Of a stretch of DNA of 64,000 nt, positions 34,401 through 45,749 are shown in pieces. The notes below the pieces were generated by a model. The model was given only the letters and a program-made list of their open reading frames with translations. It was not told the origin of the DNA and did no database searches. The DNA is taken from positions 60,659,858 to 60,723,857 of the forward strand of contig OZ024889.1 of assembly GCA_964017195.1 (NCBI GenBank). Reading direction: 5' to 3'. Source of the stretch: Siderastrea radians (taxonomy: Eukaryota > Cnidaria > Anthozoa > Scleractinia > Rhizangiidae). A program made the position numbers and the translations under genes. The stretch's first letter is position 1; each line of letters starts with the position of its first letter.

Positions 34401-37400
34401 CATAACTTGATTGGTTTTGCATGCAGAGTCAAGTTCATCAGTAAAACACTGTAGTTCCATTTTAATTTTGTCCAAAATAGGCCTGTATTTGTAAGAAAAT
34501 GCCTTGGGTAACAAGTATGCTTTTCCGTAGCAGCACTGGCCTAAGCCAGTCATTTTCAGTCTTCAGGATTTCAAGAACCAAGAAGCAGTGGAATAGTTAT
34601 CCCTTTTAATCCCAAGAGTGCCTAAAATAAAAAATATTCAAGAAAAATCTCAAATTTCATTTTGTAAAAAACTTAAATATAAATACATGTAGTACCATGT
34701 AAAAGTACTGTTGACCAGGTTTCATTTGAATATTCACACCACAGGATTTTATCCACAGACTCAGAAGTTAGAATCACCTAAATGTCTCTATAACTGACTC
34801 TATGAGTGAAATGGTTAATAACTGTGTGGCTTAAAAATCTACTCGTCCCAGATGCCTCTGTTAAGGGGGGAGACTCAACTATCATATTGTTGCTATGGAA
34901 AGTTCTCAACCATCATATCTTGGAAACCCTGACTTTCCCAGATAACCTGCTTGGCCACATTTGCTTAACAGGAAAAGTCTTCAAGGCTCTCGAGTCACAA
35001 ATATATTTGTTAGGTCACGTGACCTGAATAGCCTGAAACAAGCCTACACTGTACATGTAAAACACAAATGGCATAAAGTTTTAGCCATTGAAAATGGTGC
35101 CAACATTTAGCAATCATCAAGATGCAAAACCTGACACATTGGTTTCTTGAAATTTGCACCATTATAGAAGTTATGACGTCATAAGTACATAAATTTGTAC
35201 ATTTTCTGCTGTAGTTTCTCTGTTATTTACATCAATAGTAATTGCTTACTTTCGATTATAAAGAAGGCTGATTTATCTTCGATTGGTGAAGAAAATTGGG
35301 GCCTTACCTCTTTTCTTCCTAGTTTTAGGGAGTTTTCTTTCTTTCTTGTGTGTGTAATTGTACAATTTGAATGAATTTTCACCATGTGCCTTATTGTAAT
35401 TTGGGGGGTTGATCTCAGGTGCAAGTGGCTCCCTCATGGCTTTGTGAGTGAAGATGAGGAAGTAATTTTACAGTTTTAGACATTAACAATGTTGATTTTT
35501 AAAGTTCAGATAGTCGTCCCCATACATTTTTTATCAATCTCGCAGCACAAGCCACTGCAAAACAGCATATGACAAAATACCACCTGCAAAAATCCCTGTG
35601 CAACAGCACCAGATCTGTAGTTAAAGGTCTCCCTTATTAAGACACCTCAGTTAAGCAGACATTTGTGGGGGAGGAGCACACAGCTATAATTCCTTCTAGC
35701 CTTTGTGTTGGAGTCTAGGAATAATAGGGCTTATTTTTGTCAATAATCAACTCTTTTGCATAAATTTATTCATCCTATTTTAGGAGCAAGATGACGATGC
35801 CACTTTGACGCAGCTTTCACTCGCTTGGTTCAACCTAGCAGTGGTAAGGGGCAACAACTGCCTTTTTACGCAAATTTCACTGAAATAAATGCATGTGCGT
35901 AATGAAGGAAGCACAGTTTACGTGGTATGTACAATCCAGCATCACAAACATTACTTTTAAATCCACAGGGTGGAGAGAAATGCCAGGATGCATATTACAT
36001 TTTTCAAGAACTTTCTGACAAATACACTCCCACAGTCATGTTGCTCAATGGTCAGGCAGTTGCATACATGCACATGGGAAAGTTTGACGATGCGGAGAGC
36101 TTGCTTCAAGATGCTCTAGATAAAGTGAGCAATTTTTAGGTTTCCTTTTGAGATGAGAGGGTGTAGTGTTCTAGTGGTCAGTGTGCCAGACATACTGTAC
36201 ATATAAATCTATAGGTTAATTTTTTAACAGTGACCGACCTCCAATTTTTCTTCACAGTATCACTTGTCGATCAAACATACAGGTCATGAAAATTAGGGAA
36301 ATGATCACCAAAGATGAGATGGCTGGATGAGTAAGCCACTTCTCCCAGCCTTTACCACCAGAAATATATGGAGAACAGTGAAGAGAAGTTGCTTGTTGAT
36401 TTTGGGTGCTTAAGGATGGTGCCAGAATGGGATGGTGCCTTCTAATACAGGGGTATTTTTTGCACAAGTTATGACTGTAAGAAAAAGGCAGATCTTAGCA
36501 ACGATTATTGGAATCTAAAAAGAAAAATGAGGGTAAACAAACATTTTTCAGAGATAATTAAGCCACCATAATTCCAAAAAAACTTTAAAATACAAAACAA
36601 TGTATGGACGTTTCTTTGCAAATTTAAATGCAAAAATATCTCTGAATTATAGGCGGTTACCCCAAAGTTTCTTTTTGGATATTTCCAACAGCCTTTGCTA
36701 AGACATGATTTCCCTGCATAGTCATAACCTGCACAAAAATACATTTGTATTAGTAGGCAGCATCCTAAAGAAACACGAGTTTCTCAGACCATCCCAAGAT
36801 GCGCAGAATTTACATGTATGTGCAGTTATAAAGGGAGACATGTCCTGAAATGGTTACTGTACTCCTAGTCATTACCACAGAAGATGGTGTTTCAAGCCAT
36901 GATAGTTCTTAGACAGACTTATTCTTTTTTCGTAAATATTGGTCTTGATCTTTTTTGATTTTTTTTTAAACATTTATGGCTGGTCATTGCCTCCGACTCA
37001 GGTCATGAAGTTGAAAAATGTGAAGAGAAATCACTGATATTTCCTCAATAAAGACCTCATGTTAATGAGGTCTCTTCACAACGTTTGGTTAACAGTTCAT
37101 AGAGTCTCCCTAATTGTTTATTTGTTCTGTTTGTCATTTTCTTGACTCTGTTTTTGTTCATTCACTTTGAAGGACAGTAGTAATCCTGAGACTCTTATCA
37201 ACATGGTGGTTTTGTCACAGCATTTGGGAAAAGCCCCAGAGGTAACTCTGAAGACACTTGTTTAAATCATTTATTTTTATCATCCTTTCTAACACACGAA
37301 CTATTACTTACTGGAGGCATGCATGCATGAGTAAGAACCAAAACGGATGGATAAAAAATGTGCACCACACAGGAAGTCGATGTACGCCTGTGAGCAAGGA

Positions 37401-39929
37401 AACTTTTTGTCACCTGCTCCAGTCTGGCCTTGTGCAGTTTAGCTTGGTTGGCAGAGCAGGTGCATTTTTTCTTTAACGTTTTAGTCCTGTAATGCGCTCG
37501 GCCATCTTATTCAATTATATTGAACATAAATTTGTTATGTTGCTGAATTAAGCAATTTATATGTAATTATCCTAATGTAAGGAATCGGGCTTCTTGTTCA
37601 TTTTGCTGTCTAAGATTTTGTTATTGTTTAGTTTATTTTTATTGTTAAGAACCTCTTTAAAAATAACAATTGTGAAAGGGCTCTGTTGTTAAACATTCAT
37701 GTAGATGATCAAACTGCAGGGTTTGTTAGTTCAAATCCCAGTGAAGTCATAGATATTTCTTTACATTACCCGGTATGGGTGACATTGTCTTTCAAGAGAA
37801 ACCCTCTTCAGTGCTGACTGAACCCATTAAATTCCTACTTAGTTATCCATCTGCTTTCTCTATGTTGGTCTCGGTTTTCTCGTATGACTTACAGTGAATG
37901 AACTTGTTGGTTACGAGGGACTTTGTGTCGTTTGTTTTGCATTTGTGTCTTTTAGGTTACAACGCGATATATCTCACAGCTAAAAGACGGGCACCCTAAT
38001 CACCCTTTTACCAAAGACTTTCAAACAAAGGTAAATATTTTCAGCTTTTTGAGTGTAGTACATGGGAATAAGCCGAGTTACAACGTGCTGTAAGTAAACT
38101 GATCAATTTGTCACAAGCATATGGACCAAAAAGGGAAAAGTCAGAGTTCCTGACGGGTTTCGAGCCTGTAAACTTCCGCCATATCGTCATTTCGCCATTT
38201 CGTGTTCTAAACACGCCCAACTTCCGCGCACCGATCAGATTCCGTAACAGCTTTACAGGGGATCTCATGGCAATCGACCGTAGAGTTCCGAAAGTAACGG
38301 CCCCATAATCTGGGAAACAGCTTAGCTGCAGGGGATCTCATGGCAGTCGACCATAGAGTTGCGAAAGCAACGGCCCCATTATTTGGGAAACAGCTTTACA
38401 GAGGATCTCATGACAATCGACCGTAGAGTTCGGAAAGTAACGGCCTCATAATTTGGGGAACAGCTTAGCTACAGGGGATGTCATGGCAATCGACCGTAGA
38501 GTTCCGAAAGTAACGGCTTCATAATTTGGGGAACAACTCAGTTACAGGGGATCTCATGGCAATCGACCGAAAGTAACGGCCCCATTGCTTTGGAAATTAG
38601 CAGGCCTGAGGATCCAGAACTTTTGAGTAGAAACTACCTTCGGGTGCATGGCCGTTACTTTCCGACAGGTACACTTATAAAAAGCACCGAAGTAAAATAC
38701 TTAATACAAATGTTCAGTGTCGCTGTAGTCAACCCTAGAACCATGTTTACACCTGGAAATGCATTGTTGTTCTTTTTTTTTGGGGGGGGGGGGTATTTCA
38801 GTATTTGTGGTTGAACAAGGACTTTTTTCGAGGGGGCAGATTACATCAGGGAATTACTAGAACGTCCTCGAGGCGCCGTTATTTGGGAATTTATCGTTGT
38901 TAATAGGTTCGAACACACATCCTACATACTGAGAAGATCATTAGAAGATCAAAAGCAAGAAAAAGTTCGGCTCTCTCCTGGTGTGCGTTTCTCTAAAACT
39001 CCAAAACGTTTCGCGCAGATTTCAGGCACCGTAATGCGAACAAAAAAGTTTCTAATCATAAAACTGTACTATAAGTTAAACATCCCTTATCTGATAGGGA
39101 TGCTAAAATAACAGCTTTGTAGAATGAGTGTTCATATTTTTACAACGGGCTTTTCGGGACTGAAAAGTTGTTGGGGTTTTCGGGAAACGCGCACCTGGTG
39201 TGCGTTTCTAGAAAAGCCAGAAAACTTTTTGGTTCCGAAAAGCCAATTGTACAAACGAGAACCATTCATTCTTCAAGGCTGTCATTTTAACTGTGTTTAA
39301 GACCAGAAGAATTTAACCTATAACCTACAAAGTTTTATGCTCAGAAACGTCTTTGTTTACAAGTTACAGTGTGAAGTATGCGGCCCAAAATCGGTCGAAA
39401 AGCTTCTGGGCTTTCGAGAAACGCGCGCCTGGTGCACCGGTACACATGAAAAAGAGTGTTTCATCAGGATATTCAAACACCGAGAAGTTTGTTGGAAACA
39501 CGAGGTGCAGCCGAGTGTTTTTTCAGCAGACCTCTAGGTGTTTGGATACCTGATGAAACACTCTTTCGAGTTTTTGATACGGCTCCTCAAACCATAATTC
39601 TTGGAGAAATTCAAAGCAAAGTTCGCAATATTTTATGCTAATTAAGATCCTGTATCTAAACGGCTTAACCACCGTCGCAGTAATGATTTCCTTTGTTTTC
39701 TCTTTATGAATTATGAATGACTGAAAGATGTGTGTTCTTTGTTTTTCAGTGACTCTTTCCGTGTAATCTATTGTTAGACTGCTTTGTTTCTGTCCCTTTA
39801 GTACTGGTACACGAAGAGCGAAAACCTCGGTCATGTAGTAAGGAAACTATGATTCTTTGTTTTCTTTTTACTTAGGAAAAAGATTTCGATCAGCTCGCCG
39901 GTCAATATGCAGTTAGTGTACAGTCTTGA
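29787..39929 (+). CDS. COPE: Coatomer subunit epsilon (COPI coat), complete 12-exon gene
   Basis: Exons: 29787-29885, 30003-30065, 31939-32039, 32676-32772, 33792-33841, 34027-34080, 34182-34203, 35784-35843, 35969-36124, 37173-37241, 37956-38030, 39876-39929. They sum to 900 bp, in phase throughout, giving 299 residues; vertebrate COPE is about 308. Hallmarks: N terminus [20 protein letters not shown], then [86 protein letters not shown] and a short C terminus [11 protein letters not shown]. Epsilon-COP is a TPR-like alpha-solenoid that binds alpha-COP in the coatomer B subcomplex and stabilises the coat for Golgi-to-ER and intra-Golgi transport, on the cytosolic membrane face. The start ATGGCGGCC doubles as a YY1-like site. 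AATAAA lies at 40071. The gene is compact in coding terms, but its introns are full of repeats. Confidence 0.96.
31377..31449. repeat. (ATC)n microsatellite in COPE intron 2
   Basis: An almost pure CAT/ATC trinucleotide run with three CGTC interruptions. Confidence 0.9.
34590..34800. repeat. Dispersed repeat in COPE intron 7
   Basis: Contains 'atccacagactcagaagtta' and related words that are the complement of the minisatellite unit at 859-1365. Its start, 'cccttttaatcccaagagtgcc', resembles an anthozoan interspersed repeat from memory. Confidence 0.5.
36410..36849. mobile_element. Foldback MITE with TTAA flank, copy 2 (decayed)
   Basis: Shares with 2047-2446 the words 'catttttcagagataattaag', 'gatcttagca', 'tttctttttggat' and 'agatgcgcagaa', in the same order and orientation. 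The left end is TTAAGGATGGTGCC; the right end is mutated (gggagacatgtcc, then TGAA). Lies within COPE intron 9. Confidence 0.7.
38237..38600. repeat. 74-bp tandem repeat, about five copies, in COPE intron 11
   Basis: Units share 'ggggatctcatggcaatcga', 'ccgtagagttccgaaagtaa' and 'cggccccataat'. The third copy is slightly shortened. Non-coding. Confidence 0.8.
39130..39560. repeat. Diverged repeats in COPE intron 11
   Basis: The phrase 'gggaaacgcgcacctggtg' recurs as 'gagaaacgcgcgcctggtgc', and 'gatgaaacactctttcg' faces 'aaagagtgtttcatcagg' as an inverted pair about 90 bp apart. Repeat-derived with no coding support. Confidence 0.45.
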
Positions 39930-40268
39930 AGATTCTTATTGTGGGAAAGGAAATTTCTGAAACGCGATGTATTTGTAAACAAATAGCATTAAAACTCCTG
40001 AAAAAGACATGTAGCTATCGTATCAATGTATATGTCTTTGATTATCCTTAGTGTGATTAAACCATGCCCAAATAAAACAAAATGTTCTTCACTGAATGAG
40101 GGTTATTGTATGAATCTTAGCTTGCTCTGATGGACGATTCAGATTTCGTGTTTTCCTGTACTGTACTGTTCCACAAAAGCGTGAGTGAGAAATCTCTGGT
40201 ACCCAGTGTATTAGAAGGGACTTTTGGAGTGGAAGCATTTTTATTAGTGTTGACGGGTAAAATCGTTG

Positions 40269-40400
40269 CATTCTGAAAGCACTGACGCCGTTTTTGGTGG
40301 GTCTAACGTGGACGACACTCTCACCAAAAGACAAAACCAACGACGCAAAATCATCCGAGACCGACCGATGACTACTGCTCATGCGAACAAAGGCCAAAAG
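40269..40400 (+). other. Conserved small exon-like block in segmental duplication copy A
   Basis: The open frame HSESTDAVFGGSNVDD...MTTAHANKGQK ends at a possible donor (AAAAG/gtatca). The same block in copy B (61043-61174) also stays open. The opposite strand is equally open (FASLVLSFGESVVHVRPTK), so strand and coding status are undecided. No family is recognised. Confidence 0.3.
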
Positions 40401-41098
40401 GTATCAATACCTATACGTTGTCATTTGTTTTGTGTGAACGATAGGAAAACCACGTTATTTAAAACGTAGAAATGTAGGCAACTGAAAAAGGCATAAAAGT
40501 GTTTTGTACGCTTTCGACCAGATAAAAACTGAGAAAATTTATTAGGGTAGACGGATGAAGCCTTAGCCTGCAGTTCAGACGTATTTTCGGGGAATTTTGC
40601 CATTCGGATTTCAAGCCACCATCTTGGATAAGGAGAACAAATGAGAGTTGGGGCAGCTAAATGAAAGCGACCAAGGCAGTAGGAGTCACTACTACTGTGT
40701 TTTGTCCATCCGGGGGGAGGGGGGGTAGGAGAGGGGCGCAGAAACGAATTCATTCAGCGCTTGTCCGCCCAAGAAATGATAAAATAACTAAATAAAAACG
40801 CCCAGTCCACGGTTGACGGAACCTCTAACAGATTCTCCTGCAAGATTGACACTGAAAGTCAGGACGGGTGTTAACAAGGCAGGTGACAATTTTCGAAAGT
40901 TGACCCAGTGTCAGAGGAACTCGAACTCGGTTTCGCACAGCAAACTGAAAGACGTGCTCATTGTGATCGCAGAAACAACAGTTGTCTAGGTTTTATCTAC
41001 ATGCTTTATTGAATAATTCCCGCGGTTATACTTCAGCAGTTAGGTACAGTGATTTATTTATTTTATTCAAACTGAGATTTTAAAGTTGGCCTTTAGCC

Positions 41099-42052
41099 TT
41101 ACATCAGTAGTCTCTCTGGGTTTGCTCGCAGCATCTTCAAAAAGTCGTTCACTCCCGCTATGGCTCCTTTTAAAATTTCTGCCTTGCCTGCAAACAGGTT
41201 TTCCTTGGGAATGAAGAAGTTTGGAAGAGAGCCGTCTCGCAGGTGCTTTAAAAGCCTGTCGATTAACTCCTTGAAACGGGGAACCAGCATGCCTTGCGCC
41301 CAGTATTCTCGCTGCCTCTTCTCGCCATTCATATGGAAAAGAATGGTCTTTAAATTGTATGAAGTTACTGGATGCCATCCTGTGCCAGATTTCAGCTTGA
41401 AGTACTTAGCCAGTTTTAAAACCTTTTTTCGACAACCACCGTCCTTATCCATGTTATTGCAGATTTGCGCTTCAACTTGAGCAGTGGAGATCTGCCAAAA
41501 GGCGGGGTTTGCCGATAGATCGTTTTTGACTTTAGGTACCAGCTGCACTTTTGCGTCGGTGCCTACAGGACGTGGTCCGGCGATGGGCACCGGAGGCCAG
41601 TTTGGAATGTCTAAGCCAACTGCAAAATCAATGCTGATGGAAGGAAACTCTGTCCACATAATTTCACAGGTGACTGCAGGCCCTTGTTGCCATGGCCGCT
41701 TCTTAATCTTCAGTCCGTTGAGCTTCAAATCAACAATTGCTCTCTCCACCAGTTCGCATAAATGACCTCTGACCTTGCGACCATCGAGGTGGTTGGTTCC
41801 CCCGATTTTAAATTTATCCAGACAGGTTTTGATAATTGGCACCGCGTAAGCAGATCCTGCCGGCGTTTTTGAATCAACTTGCAGAGAGATTTTGCCAGAC
41901 CAAGCTTCGTTCACCAGCTGAAAATCAAACTCATCCGGCTTATCGACTTTCAGACCCTCGTTAGTGGAACCCTTGAACTTGACTTGAAAATTGTAGCACG
42001 AATCGTACGTGGCCACTTTTGTTATGATCTTGGCAACTTCTGTATACACCAT
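41099..42052 (-). CDS. cGAS-like receptor (Mab-21/nucleotidyltransferase family), copy A
   Basis: Intact 317-codon frame. Nucleotidyltransferase core: GS at 28-29 (KFKGS), acidic pair E41/D43 in DEFDF, and third acid D142 in SISIDFA, so all metal ligands expected of an active cGAS-like enzyme are present. The C-terminal Mab-21 helices show TSYNLKTILFHM (230-241) and NFFIPKENLF (278-287). The cGAS zinc thumb is not seen. Known of the family: such receptors sense nucleic acid and make cyclic dinucleotides that activate STING, and anthozoans have many. Ligand and product here are unknown. The frame stays open upstream of this ATG to a splice acceptor at 42141-42143 (FLNRAYRQLQPNVE), so the true start may lie in an upstream exon; a likely first exon ends at 43115 (donor gtaatc) but has an in-frame stop. 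Confidence 0.85.
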   Translation of the reverse strand: MVYTEVAKIITKVATYDSCYNFQVKFKGSTNEGLKVDKPDEFDFQLVNEAWSGKISLQVDSKTPAGSAYAVPIIKTCLDKFKIGGTNHLDGRKVRGHLCELVERAIVDLKLNGLKIKKRPWQQGPAVTCEIMWTEFPSISIDFAVGLDIPNWPPVPIAGPRPVGTDAKVQLVPKVKNDLSANPAFWQISTAQVEAQICNNMDKDGGCRKKVLKLAKYFKLKSGTGWHPVTSYNLKTILFHMNGEKRQREYWAQGMLVPRFKELIDRLLKHLRDGSLPNFFIPKENLFAGKAEILKGAIAGVNDFLKMLRANPERLLM

Positions 42053-43599
42053 CTTCTGAACTTTAAGTGTTGATTCAACATTGGGTTGTAGCTGGCGATA
42101 AGCTCTGTTTAGGAACTCCTTAAATTTTACGTCGTCGTTCCCTATTCCAGATTAAAGGAAAGAAGTAAAAATTCATTGCCCCATCCTTTTGTAAGGAACC
42201 AGTAGTAAAAACAAAATTGCTTTTTACTGTTCTCAAAATTATGGAACAAAGGATCATTGAATGTAACTGTATATTATATAGAATAATATGTTTTTTAGAC
42301 TGAGTAGTTATCCTTTGTTCCTCGGATTTTACACGCGAGCGGAAATGTATAAATTATGCAAGTCTACGGGAAAATCGAGGATACGCTCTAAACATTGCGT
42401 TCCGCGCAATTTTCACACACTAAAAAAAGGAAAAGAAAGAGACTATTTGTAGACTGTGTGTGGTTGTCCAGCAATACAATATTCTGTTCGTAGGTGCGAC
42501 TCGATGCCCAGTGAAAAAAAATGGAAGAGATCTTACAGAGTTTGAAGGTTACCATTTGGTACCTTGAAAGACGACTTCACTTGTATGAGCAGGAACCGAC
42601 GTCTCGGCACACAAAACCACAAGTACGAGGGCCTTCAAAATGGCCATCGTTTCCACCTTTTGAAAACAAAACGCAAGGGAAAATTACACATTCATATGGC
42701 AGATGTAATTCGATGGCACTTAAACAGATGAAAATGTTTCCTAGCATGTTACTGTTCGAAGAGGATTTCTTTTTGCCTTTGTGAAAATATTAACCAATCA
42801 AACTGTTTATCTACATTACGTGAACAGTTAGATTGTTATCATATCCTCAATACATTTTAGCGATTTCAAAAAAGTAAAGAAGTGACTAGAAAAGTGGAAA
42901 GCCCACTTCTCGGTATGCTTTTCATTCTTCTACTTGATTTTGAACTGAAGACAGAACGAATGAATTAATGGGAATTTTGATATCCCGCGCGACGAAGCTA
43001 CATGGCCAATTCTTGTTGGTTGGTTTGGTTTTTTTGTTTTATTGTTTTGTTTTTTCGTCAACAATTTTCATGCTGAAGCAGGTAAAAAAAGAAAAAATAA
43101 TAGGAAGAGATTACCGTTTGTGAACGCCTATGGGCTTACGTATCCCTTGCTGATGTTGTCTGTCGTGGGAAATATCGCCTTGTGAGGCCGATGTGTCTCG
43201 TGCGATATATGTCAAAACCCATTCCACGTAACAACCTGCTGGTCTGCACAAGGGGGCATATTAATGGAATCTATCCCACTCTTGAATCCCCCAATACCAT
43301 TACTTTTAGATCGCTGAGGTTTCAGGTACTGCATTGTTGGTTCACTTGAAAGCTTTTCCGGGCAAAAGGAAATGAGATGTGAGCTGTCTTTCAGAGAACC
43401 AGTCACACGTAAAAATGGTAAAGTTCTTGATATTAAGGAAAGAAAAATGAAGAATCCGTCACCAAAATCTTTGATCACGATAAATAATATTAAAAAAGGC
43501 AAAGCAATTTTATGTATCTACGTTTGGTGCTTAAAACTAGCAGTTCGTGGGCCGTGTATATGGGACAAAAATTTCTTTTAAAAAACAACACATTTAAGG

Positions 43600-44855
43600 T
43601 GATCCAATCTAAAAAGTTGTAAAGAGAATTTGTTGAAACTTTGCACAGTTATTAACTACAGGTAGTACATTGAAAAAATAAAATAAAAAGAGGGGTTCAC
43701 CGTATTACACGCTACAGGGCTGTAGTATGTAGGTACTTTGCTAGGTTTCGACAGCAATAGTAAAAACCTATCCTTGTACCAGGGACACCCGTTACTTTTT
43801 GTATTTAAAAAATAAAGACATTTTGCAACCATTTAATCCCAAGTAGAGAGCCTATGAAGCGCGCTGCAAGATAGGTTGTGGTGCTGCTTGGGGCCAGTGA
43901 CTTTTTTGGATTTCACTATGATGTGATATAATTAAAGACTTTGCTGCATTTTGTCAGCGTTTTTTTTTCCTGACAAAGGTGAAGAACAGGCATGTTTAAT
44001 TATTATGCCTAAAACGGCTCAACTTCATGCAACTTTGCCAAAATAGGACTAAGCTTTGCCAGAATATATCTGGGCGTTATTTTATTAGACAACAGAACAG
44101 AATGTTGAGTTTTTAATAAACCTCCTTATCTCTAAAGCGTGCAGGTGTTAAACTACCGAAAGAAAGGCGTGCATTCATTTTTCAAGTCGTTTCATTTGAA
44201 CTCACATATTTGAGGATTTCAAAGTTAGAAGATAGGACCAACTTGTGCAGCATAGTAAAACAGCACCACATAAGAAGTACTGCTCAGTGGCGTTATTTCA
44301 TTTAAATGGTCGCATTTTAGGATATCATCCACAGCCATTCATAGTTCATCTAGCTGTACAGGCGGATTTCTGACTTAAACGTTTTAAATTCCAAATACCT
44401 CTCAAACTTTGAACAAACAAACCTTTGTCTTAAGCACCCAATTAAGGAGTACCAAGTTCATAAACAGCAAAAAACCTTTGTCCCCGAGAGCTTGCATAAT
44501 CTCTACCTGAAAATCAACGGAAGATCAGGTGACCGTAGCTTCAAAGCATGCTGTTCTAATAATCGACAGATTAGCTACGCTGGCATGGTGCATTTAGTCT
44601 TTCCACAATTTGCGATAAAAATCGTCCAGAAATATCTTCAATATACCGGTAACTCCAAGTTGTACATTCAGACTGTTTGCTTTTGGCTGTTATGGATAAC
44701 TGGCCGCGATGACTTAGCATACTACATGCAATTGCTAATTTTCTCTCGAGTGTAAGAACATGCCGAGTGATCGGCGCCCGGGGATGGTACTCCTTTGTAT
44801 GGCCTGTACGGGGACGTGCCGCTGGACAGGGTGTGGTTTTTGGCCTCTCTGTCCT
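43600..44855. other. Intergenic repeats, no gene recognised
   Basis: Near 44270-44350 there is an inverted fragment of the 859-1365 minisatellite family (cagtactt, 'aaatggtcgcattttagga', 'atccacag'). Nothing else is interpretable. Confidence 0.5.
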
Positions 44856-44859
44856 AAAC

Positions 44860-45271
44860 AATGTATACAATTTTATGCGAGTCTGTCCTAAACAGAATCT
44901 GCAATTGTCCTAAACAGGGTATGGTTGCACGATTGTCGTCGTTAACAGTATGGCTGATTGGAGACTTTTGCTGGTATTTGAAACTGCTACAGTCAAAATA
45001 CTCAGCACATTCCGATCATTATTTAGGAATGTTTTTCATTAATCGGGAAGGGATTGCACTATTGGAATCAAAATTCTATTTTTAAATTGAAGATTGAAAT
45101 GTTCCAACGGTAGACTCATTTGAAGTAACGAATGTTGATTGGACTGTTACTAACAAAAGCCAAACGTTCACACGCGAAATACCAAACCGTTGGCGGCTGT
45201 TGGTTTCAGTCGGTTTGACATTACAGGGAATTTTTCTCAATTTTCAGGAACAATCGTTGTGCATTTACAGC

Positions 45272-45302
<31 letters not shown>

Positions 45303-45745
45303 TAAACATTTATAGCGCACATTTTCTATGTGAATATATTCAAATGCACACTTGTTTTTAAGAAATTATTCTTTACAGTTTTACAACAACAGACTGCTTT
45401 TTTATGTGGAAAAGTGCCTGCAAGTAATATTTTGTTGAGCAAGCACAAATCAGGCCAGACACGTGAAGCCGCCAACAGTCTGCTACTTGCACGTGAACAT
45501 TCGCCAGATGTCAATAAAAAACCAATCAGCATTCCTTATCTGGAACAAAGCTACCGTTGGAACATTACAATATTCAGTTTGAAAGTGGAATCTTGATTCC
45601 AATAATGCAATCCGTCCCCGATTAATGAAAGTCATTCCCAAATAATAAGCGGAATGCGGTGAGTATTTCGACTGTAAGTGAAACACTTAAAAACTGTATA
45701 AAACGATGGAGTGTGTATTTTACTATTTGTTCTAAACAGGGACCT
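44860..45745. mobile_element. Foldback element of about 0.9 kb
   Basis: The inverted arms share 'ttcattaatcggg', 'ggattgca.tattggaatca' and 'atgttccaacggtag' (left 44990-45120; complement at 45535-45680). The loop holds an (AAT)n run (45271-45300) followed by 'gataaacatttatagcgcac', a motif seen at 3' ends of widespread invertebrate repeats. The outer words 'cctaaacaggg' and 'tctaaacaggg' flank it. No coding. Confidence 0.6.
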
Positions 45746-45749
45746 AAAA

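Larger units (their letters stand above)
40105..43296. repeat. Segmental duplication, copy A (with 60711-64000)
   Basis: The segment is collinear with 60711-64000 in the same orientation, about 20.6 kb apart. Alignment starts at 'tgaatcttagcttgct' and is still running at 'cttgaatcccccaat', where copy B meets the window edge; copy A continues past that point. Copy B has an extra 160-bp block near 60770-60930. Both copies carry a cGAS-like receptor gene and its upstream exon. Confidence 0.9.

Noticed and set aside
42521..42784. 87-codon plus-strand ORF opposite the cGAS-like intron
   Set aside because: It lies within the intron, and the equivalent region of the duplicate copy (near 63285) does not keep the frame open.
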